DNA from: Chloroflexota bacterium | GTDB taxonomy: Bacteria > Chloroflexota > Anaerolineae > Anaerolineales > Anaerolineaceae | Length of the DNA: 64,000 bases | Direction: 5' to 3' | NCBI GenBank assembly: GCA_012517865.1 | Contig: JAAYUC010000008.1 | Location: forward strand, 62,001 to 126,000 | Shown: piece after piece, positions 1 to 7,106 of the stretch | How the letters are laid out: each line of letters starts with the position of its first letter | Position numbering within the stretch: position 1 is the first letter of the stretch | The notes under the pieces: generated by a model | Seen by the model: only the letters and a program-made list of their open reading frames with translations | Databases searched by the model: none | Told to the model about the DNA's origin: nothing | Translations under genes and position numbers: made by a program

Positions 1-14
1 GACCCTTTTTGAGC

Positions 15-42
15 TTGATTGATTCTTCAGAAATGATATAAT
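15..42 (+). promoter_or_regulatory. Promoter of tRNA-Pro(CGG)
   Basis: A -35 box TTGATT at 15-20 and a -10 box TATAAT at 37-42 are separated by 16 bases, with an extended TGA just before the -10. Transcription would start about four bases before the tRNA at 53. The assignment rests on consensus match and position only. Confidence 0.6.
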
Positions 43-52
43 ACCAATCCTG

Positions 53-127
53 CGGGGCGTGGCTCAGCCCGGATAGAGCGCACGGTTCGGGACCGTGAGG
101 TCGGCGGTCCAAATCCGCCCGCCCCGA
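53..127 (+). tRNA. tRNA-Pro, anticodon CGG
   Basis: The acceptor stem CGGGGCG (53-59) pairs with CGCCCCG (120-126), with A127 as discriminator. The anticodon loop TTCGGGA gives anticodon CGG. The T-stem GGCGG/CCGCC is intact, but the T-loop reads TCCAAAT, with C where the near-universal T55 is expected. CCA is not encoded. A Rho-independent terminator follows at once. The T55 change, and the decayed copies downstream that share it, leave some doubt about full function. The second tRNA-Pro at 11460 has a normal T-loop. Confidence 0.85.
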
Positions 128-131
128 CAGC

Positions 132-162
132 AAGACCTTCCACACATGGGAGGTCTTTTTTA
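132..162 (+). terminator. Terminator of tRNA-Pro(CGG)
   Basis: AAGACCTTCC pairs with GGGAGGTCTT across a short loop (one wobble pair) and is followed by a T run. It lies five bases after the tRNA. Confidence 0.75.
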
Positions 163-173
163 TTCAGGAGATA

Positions 174-435
174 CTGGGTTCAGGACCGAGCCCTCTGCGA
201 GGGAGTTGCGCAAAGGTCGATGGTCCAAATCCCCCCGCTTTTTGTTAAGGCGATTCTGGGTTCGGGACCGAGCCCTTCGCAGGGTGCTGCGCGAAGGTCG
301 GCGGTCCAAATCCGCCCGCCCCGACAGCAAGACCTTCCAGCAGTGGAAGGTCTTTTTTGTTCAGAAGATAAAGGGTTCGTGACCGAGCCCTTGACAGGGT
401 GCTGCGCGAAGGTCGGCGGTCCAAATCCGCCCGCA
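174..435 (+). repeat. Tandem decayed copies of the tRNA-Pro 3' half
   Basis: Three imperfect units start near 174, 256 and 371. Each has GGGTTC, a short loop and GAGCCC, then a GC-rich stretch absent from the real tRNA, then the tRNA variable/T-arm segment with its TCCAAAT loop. The second unit (256-358) also copies the tRNA acceptor 3' side and its terminator. The opening inverted repeat is 6 bp in unit 1, 7 bp in unit 2 (258-264/269-275) and 9 bp in unit 3 (371-379/384-392). No unit has a matching 5' acceptor strand, so none can fold as a whole tRNA. They may be scars of site-specific integration at a tRNA 3' end or products of local duplication. Confidence 0.7.
329..358 (+). terminator. 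Copied terminator within tRNA-derived repeat 2
   Basis: A perfect 11-bp stem (329-339 with 344-354), a four-base loop and a T run. It closely copies the terminator at 132-162, so the duplication reached past the tRNA end. Confidence 0.65.
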
Positions 436-476
436 TAATCTTCACGGCAAGAAATGGGCTTCATGCCGTAGCAGGA

Positions 477-1433
477 TTAGGGCTTTTCAATCTGATAAAC
501 TAAGAGCGAGCAGCCATCAGCAGTGTCGATGAAAAGCTTGCCGGTAAAAACGAGATTCAGCAAGCCTCGGGCAACCTTACCATGGTCAATTAATTGCCAA
601 CCCTCAACGGCGGTGTTGTAAATCGAATCAGGCTCCTCAGAAAGCAGTAAAACCGCTCGGATGGTACCCGTTTTGTCAGTCAGTTTAAAGCGGCAAATCT
701 GCATCGGGCAATTATCTGGATTGCCCTCCGCGATGATAGAGCCCTTAATGGATACCATCTGCTGCTTTCTGCCCAGGAGTTCGCATGTCGAGACAATTTC
801 GGGGTAATTGAAATTCCCAATGTTCTGTGTTTTTAACAAATCAGAGATGGTGACTGTCTGCGGAACGAGAATTTCCGGGGGCATTAAGGACTGTATTGTT
901 TCCACCCAGACCTGACAGCGCGGGACCCCATCGCTTACCTTGTGCTCGGCGCGCCCTTTTATCGTCACAGTATGGCCGTGCAGGATAAGCTGCCCGCTTT
1001 CGGAGCGCGCCCGCAAATCCCGCGGGGTAAAGTTGGCGGGCAGGTCATCCATGGTATTGGGACCCTCGCCAATTGGAATCAGAGCAACAATTCCTATGTC
1101 ATCGTTGGGAAGATAGGCTTTCAGGTCCATGCCTTTCCAGCCGCTATAGCCATAAATCCGATACTCCGGCATGTAGATATTACCGCTGACGATGACCTCT
1201 CTGCCGCTGGCGCCAAGGGTCTCACATTGCTCAAAAAGACTCGGGATATCCAGCGTGAGGGGGGCGGGGGTGGGTGTCTGTGTTGGCGTGGCAGTTGGGG
1301 TTGGCGTCGCGGTGGGAGGCGGAAGGGTCGGGGTTGGTTCCGGGGCGGTGGGTGTGGCAACGCAGGCTGTGCAGGCGAGCAGCACAATCAAGGATATCAG
1401 CATCCTGTGGGTTTTTCGGGAGGGCGGTGCCAT
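477..1433 (-). CDS. Pro/Thr-rich lipoprotein of unknown function
   Basis: 318 residues. The N-terminus has basic residues, a hydrophobic stretch from about residue 11 and candidate lipobox cysteines C21 (LLAC) and C24. A repetitive Pro/Thr linker follows (about residues 25-60), and then two similar-looking beta-rich halves with several cysteines. This architecture is typical of Chloroflexota surface lipoproteins. The start is supported by GAGGAGG four bases upstream of ATG. I recognise no enzyme motif; an OB-like binding fold for the two halves is only a guess. It is transcribed alone, towards the tRNA repeats. Confidence 0.8.
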   Translation of the reverse strand: MAPPSRKTHRMLISLIVLLACTACVATPTAPEPTPTLPPPTATPTPTATPTQTPTPAPLTLDIPSLFEQCETLGASGREVIVSGNIYMPEYRIYGYSGWKGMDLKAYLPNDDIGIVALIPIGEGPNTMDDLPANFTPRDLRARSESGQLILHGHTVTIKGRAEHKVSDGVPRCQVWVETIQSLMPPEILVPQTVTISDLLKTQNIGNFNYPEIVSTCELLGRKQQMVSIKGSIIAEGNPDNCPMQICRFKLTDKTGTIRAVLLLSEEPDSIYNTAVEGWQLIDHGKVARGLLNLVFTGKLFIDTADGCSLLVYQIEKP

Positions 1434-1465
1434 AAAACCTCCTCAAATGGTTAGGGGATTACTTA

Positions 1466-1493
1466 ATTATAGAACCTGAACGGCGAAAATCAA
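1466..1493 (-). promoter_or_regulatory. Promoter of the 477-1433 lipoprotein gene
   Basis: On the minus strand, TTGATT (1493-1488) and TATAAT (1471-1466) are spaced 16 bases apart, about 35 bases upstream of the start codon. Confidence 0.55.
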
Positions 1494-1581
1494 AATGCCA
1501 GCTGTTAACGCGATTGCAGGCAGGCGCGCCCTCATATCCGCACAAGCCGGCCGCTTGCGGTAAACTATATGCGGAGCCCCG

Positions 1582-3525
1582 ATGTTATTTCTGGCATCAA
1601 TTCTGCTGCTTGCGATTACCACCCTTTTACTGACCTCGCTGCTGCGCCTGCGCAAGGCGGCCGAATTCCCATTGGCCTGGGGATTGGTTGGTTTTTCCGT
1701 GCTGGTGCTGGTTTTTCAGGCGGCAAATCTGCTGCGCGCGCTGAACTCTATCCAGACAATTCTGCTGCTTCAAACAGGGCTGCTCGCAGTCAGCGCGGTT
1801 GGCTGGCTTGTATCGAAGAGGCCCGACCTCTTCCCTGAAAACCGCAAGGTAGGGCAGCGGCTGCGCGGCTTCAAGCCGCTGAAAGACCCCGTTTTGTTCG
1901 CGCTTCTGCTTTTGGTCGCGGCTGTGCTGCTGCTTTCGCTGGTCCTGATTTATGTGGTGCCACCCAACAACAACGACGCGCTTTCGTTCCACGTCGCGCG
2001 GATTGTGCGTTGGAAGCAGCAAGGCAGCTATTTCCCCTGGGAAACGCCTTTCATCTGGCAGGTGACGTTCCCGGTGAACGCGCAGCTCACATACCTTTGG
2101 ACCTTGCTCTTTACCGGCACGGACCGTTTCATCGCGTACATTCCGTTCCTCGCGGGCGTTCTGACCAGCCTTTTGGTTTACTTATTCGCGCGGGAGTTTG
2201 GGTTCTCCCGGCGAGGGTCGGCTTTTGCGGGACTTTTCTGGCTGACATTTCCGGTGGTGCAGCTGCACCTCACCTCTGTGCGGCACGACCTGGTCAGCAC
2301 CTGGCTTTTTCTTTCACTGGTTTATTTCTTTCACCGCTGGGGTAAAGAAAGACAGCGCGGCGCGTTGATTCTCTCCGGCCTGTCGCTCGGATTGGTGCTT
2401 GGCACCAACTTTTCCATCGCAGCTTATCTGCCGGGCTTTGCTGTGCTTGCCCTTGCAGGGTTCCGGGTTTACAAATATTCGCTCAAGCAAGCCCTTGGAT
2501 GGTTAGCAGCGGCGCTGCTTGCTTTTGGTTTACTCAGTTCGCCGGTATATATCAGCAACCAGCTGCATTTCGGCTCTCCGGTTGGTCCCGACGCGGCTGA
2601 GATGACCAGCACGGCAGTTGAAGCAGAAATGTCTCGGGCAAAGTACATTGCGCTCACCAGCGCGCGCTGGACTTACCAGCTGGCGGACCTTTCCTGGCTG
2701 CCCGGCCCGGTTCAGGCCCGCCTCAGTGCTGCCAAAGCTGCCGCCGCCCGCGCGCTGACCGCGCCGCTGGGATTAAACCTGGAAGGAGATATCGCCACAC
2801 TGGACGCGCACGTTTTCACCTGGGATAGAGTTTACGCGCTGCAGGAAGATGAGGCCTGGTTTGGGCTGGTGGGCTTTTTCTTAATCATCCCGACCAGTAT
2901 TTTTGGGTTTATTCAGGCCTGGAGAAGAAAAGAAGCACTGCGCGCGTTTCCTTTTATCTTTTACATCACAGCCCTGGTCACTTGCAGCCTGATAAGACCT
3001 GGTTGGACGCCATTTGACGGCAGATATTTTATGCCTGCCGTAGGGTTCTCTGTTGCGTTTCTGCCGATGTGGTTCGAGGGTAAAAAACCGCGCCTGTGGG
3101 TTCAGTGGCTTCTGGTGCTTTCTGCCGTATTCAGCGCGGCGATGGTGGTGTTATTTAACCCAGCCAAGCAGGTCATCGGCGGGGCAGCTGTTTGGGACAT
3201 GAACCGCATCGATAAACTTACCCGCCAGTCTTATTCTTCCAAAGAGATGCTTTACCTGGCGGAGCAGATACCCTCTGGCGCAGTGGTTGGCGTAGCCGCT
3301 TCAGCGCAGGAGTATCAGGAGTACGGGCTGTTTGGGGAAGATTTTTCCCGCAGGGTTGTGAATGTGTACCCTGTGAGCCTGGCAGCTGATGACAATTGGC
3401 TGCGGGAACGCGGGGTGGAATATCTGCTGGTGCGCTCTGTGGGAGAAAGTAGCCCTGAAGTATCTGCTGATTTCCAGGCCGGGGAAAGCCTGGGAGCGTG
3501 GATTCTCTATCAACGCGCGCCCTGA
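1582..3525 (+). CDS. Polytopic GT-C-like membrane protein (glycosyltransferase family 39 type)
   Basis: 647 residues with about 11-13 predicted membrane segments and a soluble C-terminal part of about 110 residues. The first large loop, near residues 115-135, contains NNNDALSFHVARIVRW. An acidic residue in this loop, followed by a hydrophobic bundle, is typical of GT-C enzymes of the PMT/ArnT type, which transfer sugars from polyprenyl-phosphate donors outside the membrane. The family is assigned from topology and this loop. Substrate and acceptor are unknown. It is monocistronic, between a divergent lipoprotein gene and ettA. Confidence 0.65.
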   Translation: MLFLASILLLAITTLLLTSLLRLRKAAEFPLAWGLVGFSVLVLVFQAANLLRALNSIQTILLLQTGLLAVSAVGWLVSKRPDLFPENRKVGQRLRGFKPLKDPVLFALLLLVAAVLLLSLVLIYVVPPNNNDALSFHVARIVRWKQQGSYFPWETPFIWQVTFPVNAQLTYLWTLLFTGTDRFIAYIPFLAGVLTSLLVYLFAREFGFSRRGSAFAGLFWLTFPVVQLHLTSVRHDLVSTWLFLSLVYFFHRWGKERQRGALILSGLSLGLVLGTNFSIAAYLPGFAVLALAGFRVYKYSLKQALGWLAAALLAFGLLSSPVYISNQLHFGSPVGPDAAEMTSTAVEAEMSRAKYIALTSARWTYQLADLSWLPGPVQARLSAAKAAAARALTAPLGLNLEGDIATLDAHVFTWDRVYALQEDEAWFGLVGFFLIIPTSIFGFIQAWRRKEALRAFPFIFYITALVTCSLIRPGWTPFDGRYFMPAVGFSVAFLPMWFEGKKPRLWVQWLLVLSAVFSAAMVVLFNPAKQVIGGAAVWDMNRIDKLTRQSYSSKEMLYLAEQIPSGAVVGVAASAQEYQEYGLFGEDFSRRVVNVYPVSLAADDNWLRERGVEYLLVRSVGESSPEVSADFQAGESLGAWILYQRAP

Positions 3526-3596
3526 TTTTTTACCGCTCGTTAAATCTCCGCTTTTGTTACAATACTGCCATTCAAAAAACATGTTAAGGAGTTTGC

Positions 3597-5273
3597 ATGC
3601 CTTCTGATACCCAGGTAATCTATTCGATGGTCCGCGTGGGACGGATTTACCCGCCCAACAAGCAGGTTTTGCGCGATATTTCGCTCGGCTTTTATTACGG
3701 CGCGAAAATCGGCGTGCTTGGCCTGAACGGCTCGGGCAAATCCACGCTGCTGCGCATCATGGCTGGCAAAGACCCGGATTACATCGGAGAAATTGCCATT
3801 TCTAAAGGATACAGCGTGGGGATGCTGGAGCAGGAGCCGCAGCTGGATGAAAGCAAAACGGTGCTGGAGGTCATCCGGGAGGGCGTGCAGCCGCTAGTGG
3901 ACCTGCTGGCGGAATATGACCGCGTAAATGAGGGTTTTGCTGATCCGGACGCTGATTTTGAGAAGCTCATCGCGGAACAGGCGCGCCTGACAGACGCTCT
4001 GGAACGCGTGGATGCCTGGAATCTTGAAAGCAACCTCAAGCTGGCGATGGGCGCGCTAAACTGCCCGCCCGGAGACACGCCCATTCGCGTGCTCTCCGGC
4101 GGCGAAAAAAGGCGGGTCGCGCTGACCAGGCTGCTGCTGACCGAGCCGGACATCCTCTTATTGGATGAGCCGACCAACCACCTGGACGCGGAATCGGTGG
4201 CATGGCTGGAGCATCACTTACAGAATTACAAAGGCACTGTTATCGCGGTGACCCACGACCGTTATTTTCTGGACAATGTCGCCGGATGGATTCTGGAACT
4301 CGACCGCGGGTACGGCATACCCTGGAAGGGGAACTATTCTTCGTGGTTGGCCCAAAAAGAGGAGCGATTGCGCGTAGAAGAAAAGACGGAATCCAAAAGG
4401 CAGCGCACCTTGCAGCGGGAGTTGGAGTGGATTCACATGTCGCCCAAGGCGCGTCAGTCCAAAGGCCAGGCTCGCGTGACCGCCTACGAAAAATTGCTCT
4501 CCCAGGAATATGAGAAAACGCGCAGAGACCTGGAGATTTACATTCCTTCCGGCCCGCGCCTGGGAAATGTCGTGATTGAGATGGAGAACGTCTGCAAAGG
4601 TTTTGGCACCCGAAAACTGATTGAGGATTTGAGCATCAGCATTCCGCCTGGTTCCATCGTGGGCGTGATTGGACCCAACGGCGCCGGAAAATCCACCCTG
4701 ATAAAAATGATCGCAGGCGTTGAACAGCCGGATTCGGGAACAATCCGCCTGGGAGAAACAGTCAGGCTGGCTTATGCCGACCAATCCCGATCGCTGGATG
4801 GCGAGCTGACTGTGTTCGAGGCCATTACAGGCGGCGCCGAAAATTTCCAGCTGGGAGATATGACCGTCAATGGAAGAGCTTACTGCGCCTCGTTCAATTT
4901 TACCGGTTCTGACCAGCAAAAACCCGTCAAGAATTTATCCGGCGGAGAGCGAAACCGCGTCTTTCTGGCGCGCACCCTGACGGCCGGCGCCAACGTCTTG
5001 CTGTTGGATGAACCGACTAACGACCTGGACGTGAACACCTTGCGCGCCCTGGAAGAAGCGCTGGAAAATTTTGCCGGCTGCGCAGTGGTCGTGAGCCACG
5101 ACCGGTGGTTCCTGGACCGCATCGCCACCCACATTCTGGCGCTTGGGCACGAGGGTAAACCACGGCTGTTTCTCGGGAATTGGTCCGATTTTGAAGCTGA
5201 CCAGATCGCGCGCTACGGCGGCGACCGCTCAGGGCAGGGACGCTTTGCCTACCGGGGGTTGACCAGGAATTAA
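3597..5273 (+). CDS. ettA: Energy-dependent translational throttle protein EttA (ABC-F)
   Basis: 558 residues, the usual EttA length. There are two ABC domains without membrane segments. NBD1 has Walker A GLNGSGKST (42-50), signature LSGGEKRR and Walker B LLLDEPTNHLD. NBD2 has GPNGAGKST, LSGGERNR and LLLDEPTNDLD. Between them lies the charged ABC-F linker. EttA binds the ribosomal E site and gates entry into elongation according to ATP/ADP ratio. The start is fixed by AAGGAG five bases upstream, and a TACAAT -10 lies at 3558-3563. The transcript ends at the strong terminator at 5277-5311. Confidence 0.95.
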   Translation: MPSDTQVIYSMVRVGRIYPPNKQVLRDISLGFYYGAKIGVLGLNGSGKSTLLRIMAGKDPDYIGEIAISKGYSVGMLEQEPQLDESKTVLEVIREGVQPLVDLLAEYDRVNEGFADPDADFEKLIAEQARLTDALERVDAWNLESNLKLAMGALNCPPGDTPIRVLSGGEKRRVALTRLLLTEPDILLLDEPTNHLDAESVAWLEHHLQNYKGTVIAVTHDRYFLDNVAGWILELDRGYGIPWKGNYSSWLAQKEERLRVEEKTESKRQRTLQRELEWIHMSPKARQSKGQARVTAYEKLLSQEYEKTRRDLEIYIPSGPRLGNVVIEMENVCKGFGTRKLIEDLSISIPPGSIVGVIGPNGAGKSTLIKMIAGVEQPDSGTIRLGETVRLAYADQSRSLDGELTVFEAITGGAENFQLGDMTVNGRAYCASFNFTGSDQQKPVKNLSGGERNRVFLARTLTAGANVLLLDEPTNDLDVNTLRALEEALENFAGCAVVVSHDRWFLDRIATHILALGHEGKPRLFLGNWSDFEADQIARYGGDRSGQGRFAYRGLTRN

Positions 5274-5276
5274 CAT

Positions 5277-5311
5277 AAAAAAACGGCCTGTATGACCCCA
5301 GGCCGTTTTTT
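5277..5311. terminator. Bidirectional terminator between ettA and csp
   Basis: AAAAAACGGCCTG pairs perfectly with CAGGCCGTTTTTT around a short loop. The A run and T run make it work in both directions for the two convergent genes. Confidence 0.9.
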
Positions 5312-5325
5312 GATTGTTTTGGATG

Positions 5326-5544
5326 CTACTCAGAGACTACCTTGACATCCTGCGCTTGCGGACCTTTAGCTCCCTGAACTACGCTGAATTCGACAGTGTC
5401 GTTTTCTTTGAGGGTTCTGTACCCCTCACCGATAATGGCGCTGTAGTGAACAAATACATCTTTTTCACCGGAATTTCGGGAAATAAAACCGTAGCCTTTT
5501 CCACCATCAAACCACTTTACCTTGCCAACTTCTCTTTCTGCCAT
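5326..5544 (-). CDS. Cold-shock domain protein (CspA family)
   Basis: 72 residues forming one cold-shock domain. RNP1 is KGYGFI and RNP2 is VFVHYSAI; the conserved opening GKVKWFDGGKGYGFI is clear. It binds single-stranded RNA and DNA and acts as an RNA chaperone. ATG at 5544 is chosen because GGAGGA lies ten bases upstream. An in-frame TTG three codons earlier touches the ribosome site and is unlikely. A good promoter at 5642-5670 implies a 5' leader of about 90 bases, as is common for cold-regulated csp genes. Confidence 0.93.
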   Translation of the reverse strand: MAEREVGKVKWFDGGKGYGFISRNSGEKDVFVHYSAIIGEGYRTLKENDTVEFSVVQGAKGPQAQDVKVVSE

Positions 5545-5641
5545 GACTTTCAAATCCTCCGTGATTCTTAAAAAACAAATTCGCTTAAGGGTGATTCAGG
5601 TCCTTACTTAACAACATCCTGAATTCCCATCACACCAACTT

Positions 5642-5670
5642 TTTATACTACAACCGATTATTCACGTCAA
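5642..5670 (-). promoter_or_regulatory. Promoter of csp
   Basis: On the minus strand, TTGACG (5670-5665) and TATAAA (5647-5642) have an ideal 17-base spacer. It is one of the best sigma-70-type promoters in the window. Confidence 0.65.
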
Positions 5671-5719
5671 TCAGCTGGGCGAATCGCATTAGATCGCGCC
5701 GCGGTCAGGTGCCGGCGTG

Positions 5720-7105
5720 TCAATCAAAGAACTGGGGCAGCCACTGCCTGTTGGACTCCAGAATATCCGCCAGTATCAGGCGGGCGGTGCCAATGTCATC
5801 CACAACCGGGTCCAGCAGCAGGCTTTGCACAGCCAGGTTTCTATCTCCCTGGACGACAGCATCGATGCACAATTGACTTGCGCTCACCTCCCGGTGCAAG
5901 AGTTCGGTAATTCCCTGCGGCAGTTTGCCAACCGGCTCACCGGTTATTCCCCTGGAACTAATGGTTCCGGGTACCTCCACAATCGCGTTTGCGGGCAGGC
6001 CTTCAATCAAGCCATTATTTGGGATATTGAGGGCTTCCCAATACAACTCGCTGCCAGTGGTCAGGCTTTCAATAAGCTCGACAGCGCCTTCGCTTACGGG
6101 GTCTTTCAGAATTTCAATTTCTTTCTGTCTGCGGATGCAATCTGAAACCTGCTGCCACTGCTCATCCCGAAGGCGTGCGTAAAGTTCCCAGTTATACAAG
6201 GAGAGGTCGTATTTTTCCCAGGCTTTACGCTGGGGATTGGTGAGCCACGGCAGGTACTCGTCCAGGTGTTCGTCGCCTGGAATAGGGAAGAGGTTGAATA
6301 TCTCAAAGATTTCCCGGGTGAGCGGTTCAAACGCGTCCGGGAGTTTTTTCCATTCCCTGTGGAAAAGCGGATAGAGGTCTTCGCCAGTTTGCCTGTCTCG
6401 CAGGGCGAGCATCCAGGTGAAGTGGTTGAGACCGGCCGCTGTGATTTTTAGGCGCTGCATGCCCTGGGCGGCCATTTCCGCCATGGGGTAATGGTTGCTT
6501 GGGTCGGCGTGGGTGCTTACAAAAGCTTCCGCGCCCTGAAAGCCGTAAATACCGGCCAGGGCTTTGGCTGCCATGGCGTACCCCGCTGCCAGTTGATGGC
6601 AAAGGCCGACCACCCGGACGCGCGAATACTGGTTCACCAGATAACACAACCTGTGCATGGGGTTGGTAAAGTTAATCAGCCAGGCATTCGGGCAGAGCTG
6701 TTCCATATCCCTGGCGATGTTCAGCACGGCATTCACGTTCCGCGCGGCGTGTGCGAATCCGCCGGGACCGCCGTTTTCTCCGTAAGGCTGCCTCAGGCCG
6801 TATTTGAGCGTCAGTTCAAAATCTTGCTGCCACAGTCTTTCGCGCGGCTGCACTTCTATCGCGCTGACGACGTAGTCGGCGTTCGCGAGCGCGTCTTTGT
6901 GGGATGAATGCGATGTGATGGTTTTTCCGCAGTCCCAGCTGCGGTTTAACCACTCAGCAAGGCTGGCAGTCAGATCGAGCGATTCCGCGTTGATATCCAC
7001 CAGAGCGATTTCGCTCCCGCGCAGCACAGAGCTCTTGAGCAGGGTTAAAAGGGTGCTTATTCCAAATGAAAAGCTGCCCGCACCTAAACATACGATTTTT
7101 GGCAC
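5720..7105 (-). CDS. Glycoside hydrolase family 4 protein (alpha-glucosidase/alpha-galactosidase type)
   Basis: 461 residues, normal for GH4. The N-terminal Rossmann motif GAGSFSFG (8-15) binds NAD. NFTNPM (145-150) and GLCHQ (Cys169, His170) match the region that holds the catalytic divalent metal. GH4 enzymes cleave alpha- or beta-glycosides by a redox-assisted elimination needing NAD+ and Mn2+. Sugar specificity cannot be read from sequence alone. No phosphotransferase genes are near, so an unphosphorylated substrate is plausible. The gene starts one base after the upstream Nfn-like gene ends, so the two are probably translationally coupled. Confidence 0.88.
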   Translation of the reverse strand: MPKIVCLGAGSFSFGISTLLTLLKSSVLRGSEIALVDINAESLDLTASLAEWLNRSWDCGKTITSHSSHKDALANADYVVSAIEVQPRERLWQQDFELTLKYGLRQPYGENGGPGGFAHAARNVNAVLNIARDMEQLCPNAWLINFTNPMHRLCYLVNQYSRVRVVGLCHQLAAGYAMAAKALAGIYGFQGAEAFVSTHADPSNHYPMAEMAAQGMQRLKITAAGLNHFTWMLALRDRQTGEDLYPLFHREWKKLPDAFEPLTREIFEIFNLFPIPGDEHLDEYLPWLTNPQRKAWEKYDLSLYNWELYARLRDEQWQQVSDCIRRQKEIEILKDPVSEGAVELIESLTTGSELYWEALNIPNNGLIEGLPANAIVEVPGTISSRGITGEPVGKLPQGITELLHREVSASQLCIDAVVQGDRNLAVQSLLLDPVVDDIGTARLILADILESNRQWLPQFFD

Positions 7106-7106
7106 A

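Noticed and set aside
174..435. Additional tRNA genes after tRNA-Pro(CGG)
   Set aside because: The T-arm copies look like tRNA, but no matching 5' acceptor or D-arm exists for any copy.
95..464. Several small frames in the tRNA repeat region
   Set aside because: They are translations of repeated tRNA-derived DNA and have no ribosome sites.
4218..4919. 233-codon minus-strand open frame
   Set aside because: Shadow of ettA, whose ABC motifs are unambiguous.
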